From Deltaproteobacteria bacterium (GTDB lineage Bacteria; JAMCPX01), in assembly GCA_023381995.1 (NCBI GenBank), contig JAMCVD010000121.1, positions 1 to 34,964 of the forward strand: a DNA stretch of 34,964 nt. Reading direction: 5' to 3'. The position numbers and the translations under genes are program-made. Under the pieces are notes generated by a model. It ran no database searches and was not told where the DNA came from. It saw only the letters and a program-made list of their open reading frames with translations. Every line of letters starts with the position of its first letter. Within the stretch, counting starts at the first letter, position 1. This document shows, piece after piece, positions 30,508 to 34,964 of this stretch.

Positions 30508-31440
30508 ATGATTGAGCTGAAGGGCATAACAAAAAAATACGGGGACAGGACGGTACTGAACAGTATCTCCTTTAGGGTGGAGAAGGGCGAGGTGCTTGGT
30601 TTCCTTGGACCGAACGGCGCAGGGAAGACCACGACAATGCGTATCATCACAGGCTATCTGTCGCCTACCATGGGCGAGGTGATGGTGGAGGGGTACGACA
30701 TAAAGAAAGAGCCTGTCAGGGTGAGGAGCATCATCGGCTATCTCCCGGAGCTTGCTCCGGCCTACCCGGAGATGACGGTGCTCGGATACTTGAAGTTCAT
30801 GGCGGGGATCAAGGGCCTGTCGGGCAGGTACAGCAAGGATGCCATAGACCGTGTTATACAGCGGATCAGCCTCGATAAGGTGAAGGACAGGATCATAGGC
30901 AACCTCTCCAGGGGGTACAGACAGAGGGTGGGCATCGCCCAGGCCTTGCTCAGCAACCCGTCCATACTGATACTCGACGAGCCGACGGTCGGGCTCGACC
31001 CGGAGCAGATAATAGAGATAAGGAACCTGATCAGGGAGCTCGGGAGCGACCACACTATTATCCTGAGCACCCATGTGCTTCCCGAGGTCACCGTTACGTG
31101 CAACAGGGTCCTTGTCATCAATGACGGCAAGCTGCTCGCAGGCGGTGACTATAATATGCTCTCGGACGATATCTACAGGGAGAGGACGTACCGCCTCGTT
31201 ACCACCAGACTGGACGACGGGGTCGTCCGGCTGATCGAGTCCATAGACGGCATAAAGGCTGTGGAGAGGCACGATGACGGTTTTACGATTACGATAGACA
31301 CCGGCTTCAAGAACCCCGAGGTCATAACGGACGCGGTGTTCAAGGCAGGGTATTCCGTTGCCGAGTTCTCGTCGAAGCGCGTCAGCCTTGAAGATGTGTA
31401 TATAAAACTGCTCTCGCATGACAGGGGAGGTATTCAATGA
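30508..31440 (+). CDS. ABC transporter ATP-binding protein, GldA-like
   Basis: The protein is 310 residues from ATG 30508; the track's GTG at 30499 lies inside the AAAGGGG ribosome region. It has Walker A GPNGAGKTTT, the signature NLSRGYRQRVGIAQAL (LSxGxRQR) and Walker B ILILDEPTVGLDP, followed by a roughly 80-residue C-terminal extension (DDGVVRLIESIDGIKAVERH) common in ABC-2 type ATPases. Together with the ABC-2 permease and the GldG-like protein downstream it forms a GldAFG-like unit. In Bacteroidetes Gld ABC proteins are needed for gliding; in other phyla the substrate is unknown. Its TGA overlaps the permease ATG (ATGA). Confidence 0.9.
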   Translation: MIELKGITKKYGDRTVLNSISFRVEKGEVLGFLGPNGAGKTTTMRIITGYLSPTMGEVMVEGYDIKKEPVRVRSIIGYLPELAPAYPEMTVLGYLKFMAGIKGLSGRYSKDAIDRVIQRISLDKVKDRIIGNLSRGYRQRVGIAQALLSNPSILILDEPTVGLDPEQIIEIRNLIRELGSDHTIILSTHVLPEVTVTCNRVLVINDGKLLAGGDYNMLSDDIYRERTYRLVTTRLDDGVVRLIESIDGIKAVERHDDGFTITIDTGFKNPEVITDAVFKAGYSVAEFSSKRVSLEDVYIKLLSHDRGGIQ

Positions 31441-32213
31441 ACCCGAGAAAAATATGGTCGATAATCAAGAAGGAGCTGGTCTCTTATTTTGCGTCGCCTA
31501 TAGCCTACGTGATACTGGGCATATTCACGCTCCTGGGGGGCTACTTCTTTTACGTCAGGATACAGCTCTATAACTATGTAAGCCTCCAGTACATGAGGTA
31601 CCAGGGCTATATCACATCGCTGAACATAAACGATTACATCGTGAAGCCCATGTTTGCTAACCTTGCGGTGATTCTTCTGCTGCTCATACCGATAGTTACC
31701 ATGAAGTCTTTTGCTGAGGAGAAGAGGAACGGGACAAAGGAGCTCGTCATGACTTCCCCGGTGACGTTGACCGACATCCTGATCGGTAAGTTTGTCTCGG
31801 CGTGCATCGTCTTTGTCACCATGCTCGTCTTTACGACATCGATCCCCATATTCCTGATAATCTACGGGGAGCCGGACAAAGGCATAATTCTGACGACATA
31901 CCTCGGCATGTTTCTTATGGGCTCGACGATGATCGCCATCGGCATGTTCGCTTCGAGTATTACAGAGAACCAGATAGTCGCCGCTGTCATAACCTTCGGG
32001 CTCCTGCTCCTGTTCTGGGCGATAGGATGGGTGTCTCATGGGGTCAGTCCGGGGCTGTCGACCTTCCTGAGCTATCTCTCACTCATAGATATACACTTCC
32101 AGGACATGATAAAGGGAATCATAGATACGAGAGACATAGTGTACTATCTCAGCGGGATATTTTTCTTCCTTTTCCTTACGCATAGGGTCTTGGAATCAGA
32201 GAGATGGAGGTGA
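31437..32213 (+). CDS. ABC-2 type permease, GldF-like
   Basis: The 258-residue membrane protein has about six predicted helices. The first is AYVILGIFTLLGGYFFY. A later block contains LAVILLLLIPIVTMKSFAEEKRNGT, whose FAEEKRNGTxELVMTSPV stretch is the coupling motif typical of ABC-2 permeases. Further helices are IFLIIYG, FLMGSTMIAIGMFASS, and VITFGLLLLFWAIGW. It is translationally coupled to the ATP-binding gene and is followed 4 bases after its stop by the GldG-like gene. It should form the membrane channel of the GldA-like ATPase. Nothing is unusual in length. Confidence 0.88.
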   Translation: MNPRKIWSIIKKELVSYFASPIAYVILGIFTLLGGYFFYVRIQLYNYVSLQYMRYQGYITSLNINDYIVKPMFANLAVILLLLIPIVTMKSFAEEKRNGTKELVMTSPVTLTDILIGKFVSACIVFVTMLVFTTSIPIFLIIYGEPDKGIILTTYLGMFLMGSTMIAIGMFASSITENQIVAAVITFGLLLLFWAIGWVSHGVSPGLSTFLSYLSLIDIHFQDMIKGIIDTRDIVYYLSGIFFFLFLTHRVLESERWR

Positions 32214-32217
32214 TAGC

Positions 32218-33735
32218 ATGAAAATAGCGTTATGGATTACTGGTGTATTGTTTATCGTTACGGGCATGTTCATATACCTCGTAACGTCGCTGCTCAGCGC
32301 ATGGGCGATACTGTTCCTGTCGTCCGGGCTGCTCTTCGTCGTTCTATGGGTTGTCCTGTACAGGAGGGAGATACAGGGGGCTTTCAGCGTACAAAAGGCC
32401 TTTTACGGCTTCAACGTCATAGTGCTTGTAGCGGTCGTCCTGGGGATAGTTTCCGTTATAAATTACGTGTCGACGGACTATTATAAAAGGTGGGACCTGA
32501 CGTCCAACAGGCAGTATACGCTCTCTCAGGAGACCCGGAAAGTCCTCGGGGGGCTTCGGCAGGGGCTTACGATCAAGGCCTTCTTTCAGGAAGGCACGGG
32601 CATGAAAATAAGGGACCTGCTTGCGGAGTATGCCTATCTGAGCAGGCACGTACACTATGAGGTCATCGACCCGGACAAGGAACCGACCATTGCGAAGAGC
32701 TATGGTATAACATCAAGCGGGACCATCGTCTTACAGTACGGTACGAAGACCGTGAAGATAGAACAGTCCACGGAGAACGGCATAACAAACGCAATCATAA
32801 AGCTGCTCTCGGCCCGTGTCATAAATGTATGCTATATAACCGGCAACGGAGAGCGGGACCTGGCGGACACCTCGGGGGTCGAGGGATACGGCCTGTTCAA
32901 ACAGGCGCTTATCGATCAGGACTATACCGTTACGCCGCTCCTTCTCCCGGCTGCCGCGTCCATACCGACGTCCTGTACGCTCGTCGTAGACGCAGGTGCC
33001 GTCAAGCCGTTCCTGTCCAGTGAGCTGGGCTTGCTCGATGACTATCTGAAGGCCGGCGGGTATCTTTTTGTAATGATGGATCCACTGACCCGGACAGGCC
33101 TTTCGAAGTTCCTTTCGAAGTACGGGATAGTTGTAGGAGACAATGTTGTCCTCGATCAGGTCGTAAGGCTGTTCCAGGGCCCGGCCCTCGGTGTCGAGCC
33201 CGTTGTGACCCAGTATAGCAAGGTGAGCGATATAACGAAGAACTTCAAGGGTACGACGATCTTCCCCCTTGTGCGATCGGTCGACAAGGAGAGAACGGCC
33301 AATTCTGGCACCGGCATCCTCTCGATTGCCAGAACGAGCAACACGAGCTGGACGGACGTCCATCTTAAGAAGCTCTTCAGCAAAGGGATTGCCAAGTTCG
33401 GTCCTGGGGATGTCAAGGGCCCTATCAGCGTCGCCGTTGCGGGAACGCTGACACTCGGAAACAGGGTCGCCCGTATCGCTGTGTTCGGTACTTCAAAGAT
33501 TGCCACGAACAAGTATATAACGGCGCTGTTCAACAAGGACCTTGTAATGAATACCGTAAGCTGGCTTGTCGAGGAGGGGAACCTCGTGACCATACGGTCG
33601 AGGCCCAACAAAGGCCAGCAGATGTTCTTGACCGTCGTGCAGGGTAAGCTGATATTTTATTTGACCGTCGTTCTGATCCCGGCCATGCTTTTCTTCTTCG
33701 GCGTACTCGCCTACATGAGGATGAAGAGGCTGTAG
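32218..33735 (+). CDS. GldG-like ABC transporter auxiliary protein
   Basis: The protein is 505 residues with GGAGG seven bases before the ATG. It has three N-terminal membrane helices (WITGVLFIVTGMFIYLVTSL, WAILFLSSGLLFVVLWVVLY and GFNVIVLVAVVLGIVSVINYVS). A large periplasmic region (about 95-470) follows, with the ABC-auxiliary fold features DLTSNRQYTLSQETRKVL and YITGNGERDLAD, then a DDYLKAGGYLFVMMDPL block like the GldG/DUF4350 region. A C-terminal helix (YLTVVLIPAMLFFFGVLAYMRMKRL) ends the protein. It probably acts with the permease just upstream as a periplasmic subunit. The family is uncharacterised outside gliding bacteria. Confidence 0.87.
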   Translation: MKIALWITGVLFIVTGMFIYLVTSLLSAWAILFLSSGLLFVVLWVVLYRREIQGAFSVQKAFYGFNVIVLVAVVLGIVSVINYVSTDYYKRWDLTSNRQYTLSQETRKVLGGLRQGLTIKAFFQEGTGMKIRDLLAEYAYLSRHVHYEVIDPDKEPTIAKSYGITSSGTIVLQYGTKTVKIEQSTENGITNAIIKLLSARVINVCYITGNGERDLADTSGVEGYGLFKQALIDQDYTVTPLLLPAAASIPTSCTLVVDAGAVKPFLSSELGLLDDYLKAGGYLFVMMDPLTRTGLSKFLSKYGIVVGDNVVLDQVVRLFQGPALGVEPVVTQYSKVSDITKNFKGTTIFPLVRSVDKERTANSGTGILSIARTSNTSWTDVHLKKLFSKGIAKFGPGDVKGPISVAVAGTLTLGNRVARIAVFGTSKIATNKYITALFNKDLVMNTVSWLVEEGNLVTIRSRPNKGQQMFLTVVQGKLIFYLTVVLIPAMLFFFGVLAYMRMKRL

Positions 33736-33812
33736 AGCGTGCGAAAGAGGGACGGATTTATCGTAGTGGCCGGCGTGTCGCACCATGAAATAGTATGCTT
33801 TGAGGAGGACGA

Positions 33813-34964
33813 ATGAACTTTAAACTGACTCTCTACCTTACCGTAGTGCTCGCTGTTGCTCTTGGGATCGTGCTCTTCGTTGTGAAGCCGAGGAACAGCA
33901 CCAGCATTACGAAGGCCCGGATCGAGGCCAGACGGGTTTTCAAAATGGACGGTAGCAGCATCGAAAAGGTGTCCGTCGAGAACGAGCATGGCAGCTTTAC
34001 GGTGCAGCAGAGTAGCCCCGGGAATTGGACGATCGTGTCGCCCGTTCATACGGGCACCGATAGGACGGTGATCAACGGCATAGTGAACGGCATCAAGACG
34101 CTCGATTACGAGAGGAACATAGGTGCCGGTCCGCTGTCGGCATTCGGTCTGAGCCCGGCGTCCATAACGGCAACGGTAACGTCGTCGGACAATCGTGTCT
34201 ATACCGTCGAGATCGGTACAAAGACCCCGGTCGGAGAGTATTATTACGCAAGGGCGGTGCACGGCCGTGGGGGTATCTTTACGATCACGGGCTGGATAAG
34301 GAACGAGCTCGATAGTACGCTGTTCCACCTGAGGGACAAGAGTGTTTTGTCGATCCCCCGCAACGACATAGAGGGCATATCCTTCTCGAAGAAGGGCAGG
34401 CCCGCTTATGCGCTGAAACAGAGCAACGGGGTATGGTTTTTTGCGAGGCCTTCGTATAACAGGCTCAAGACGGCGTTTTTAAACGATATGCTTTTTAAGC
34501 TGACCAATCTCACCGCGACCAATATCATTGACGACGCCTCCGGCCTGAGAGGGACGGGGCTTGAAAAGCCCTCGGCGATCATCGGCATACTGGGGTCGGA
34601 CAACAGGAAGTTCGACCTGAAGATAGGCAAGGAGGCAGATCGGAACGATGTTTACGCGGCAGTTTCCGGGCGTCCCCCCGTCTATGTGATAAACAAAGGC
34701 ATACTTTCGACCTTTGATAAGCCCGTGGGCACGATGGTCGACGACAAGCTGCTGATGCAGAGCAAGTGGTCGCTCTCATCCGTGGAGATTGTATGGCACG
34801 GCAGGGCCGTTACGCTTTCAAGGAAGGATTATACGCACTGGCTGAAGGACGGCTCTCCCTACGCGGGTACGAAGGATGTCAGCGGGCTGATCGATACGCT
34901 GACGTCTGCCGGGGCCGAGCGGTTCGTCGAAAAGGAGAGGCAGGCGGAGAATGCTGCGATTACA
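33813..34964 (+). CDS. DUF4340-type protein, cut by right window edge
   Basis: An open frame starts at ATG 33813 (GAGGAGGACGA upstream) and reaches the last base of the window, 384 codons with no stop. It is not in the ORF track because the stop is outside. The N-terminus is a membrane anchor, NFKLTLYLTVVLAVALGIVLFV. The rest is repeats of beta strands with VSVENEHGSFTVQQ, WTIVSPVHTGTDRTVI and FGLSPASITATV, the shape of DUF4340 proteins that often follow GldG-like genes. It would be a periplasmic membrane-anchored protein of the same ABC system. It lies 77 bases after the GldG-like gene; the gap holds nothing I recognise. Confidence 0.85.
   Translation, partial: MNFKLTLYLTVVLAVALGIVLFVVKPRNSTSITKARIEARRVFKMDGSSIEKVSVENEHGSFTVQQSSPGNWTIVSPVHTGTDRTVINGIVNGIKTLDYERNIGAGPLSAFGLSPASITATVTSSDNRVYTVEIGTKTPVGEYYYARAVHGRGGIFTITGWIRNELDSTLFHLRDKSVLSIPRNDIEGISFSKKGRPAYALKQSNGVWFFARPSYNRLKTAFLNDMLFKLTNLTATNIIDDASGLRGTGLEKPSAIIGILGSDNRKFDLKIGKEADRNDVYAAVSGRPPVYVINKGILSTFDKPVGTMVDDKLLMQSKWSLSSVEIVWHGRAVTLSRKDYTHWLKDGSPYAGTKDVSGLIDTLTSAGAERFVEKERQAENAAIT

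Noticed and set aside
29350-31437. 695-aa minus-strand ORF
   Set aside because: It is antisense to clpA and the ABC ATPase, both with full motifs and ribosome sites. It has no recognisable domain and arises from the codon bias of the real genes.
1-34964. CRISPR arrays, tRNA/rRNA genes, transposases, phage genes
   Set aside because: None seen on reading the intergenic stretches and the ORF translations. The only notable direct repeat is the 26-bp thrC/JAMM pair and the SLBB duplication.

Overview
The window looks like a chromosomal segment from an anaerobe-like Gram-negative bacterium with type IV pili. Codon use is moderately GC-rich, with heavy AGG (Arg) and ATA (Ile), and AAGGAGG Shine-Dalgarno sequences are very regular. 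Clues are a PilY1/PilX/PilW/PilV/FimT minor-pilin cluster, paired acyl-CoA dehydrogenases, class III cyclase and GGDEF signalling, a GldAFG-like ABC operon and a CysO/Mec sulfur-carrier cassette. This fits Desulfobacterota or Nitrospirota, but there is no rRNA or other marker, so the placement is an inference. No tRNA, rRNA, CRISPR array, insertion sequence or prophage was found. Coding density is high and no gene-free stretch exceeds about 210 bases.

Layout. 1-1040: the edge of an unidentified minus-strand ORF, then comF. 1118-8243 (minus): five-gene minor-pilin/PilY1 operon, apparently driven by a sigma-54 promoter with a perfect 19-bp palindrome about 125 bases upstream. 8402-9370: a small membrane protein and ruvX. 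9354-11967 (minus): two acyl-CoA dehydrogenases followed by a small encapsulated-ferritin-like protein with no encapsulin nearby. 12155-15097: CHASE2-adenylate cyclase, and bioD on the opposite strand.

15285-19839 (plus) is the most interesting block. It is a tight run of threonine synthase, CysM-like cysteine synthase, JAMM protease (Mec-like), a CysO sulfur carrier fused to a NIL domain, an E1-like activating enzyme without rhodanese, and two small TusD/TusC (DsrE/DsrF)-like proteins. It reads as a protein-thiocarboxylate sulfur-delivery pathway for cysteine, and perhaps homocysteine. The carrier's diglycine is internal, so the neighbouring protease would have to expose it. The protease gene carries a 26-base stretch identical to part of thrC, read in another frame.

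19854-28116: galU with a near-consensus promoter, a coupled secreted protein of unknown function, suhB-type phosphatase (minus), FHA-GGDEF diguanylate cyclase, glpK, a membrane-anchored tandem-SLBB protein, Ppx/GppA phosphatase and HtpX. 28132-34964: a ClpA-like unfoldase, then a GldA/GldF/GldG-like ABC operon with a DUF4340-type protein that runs off the right edge.
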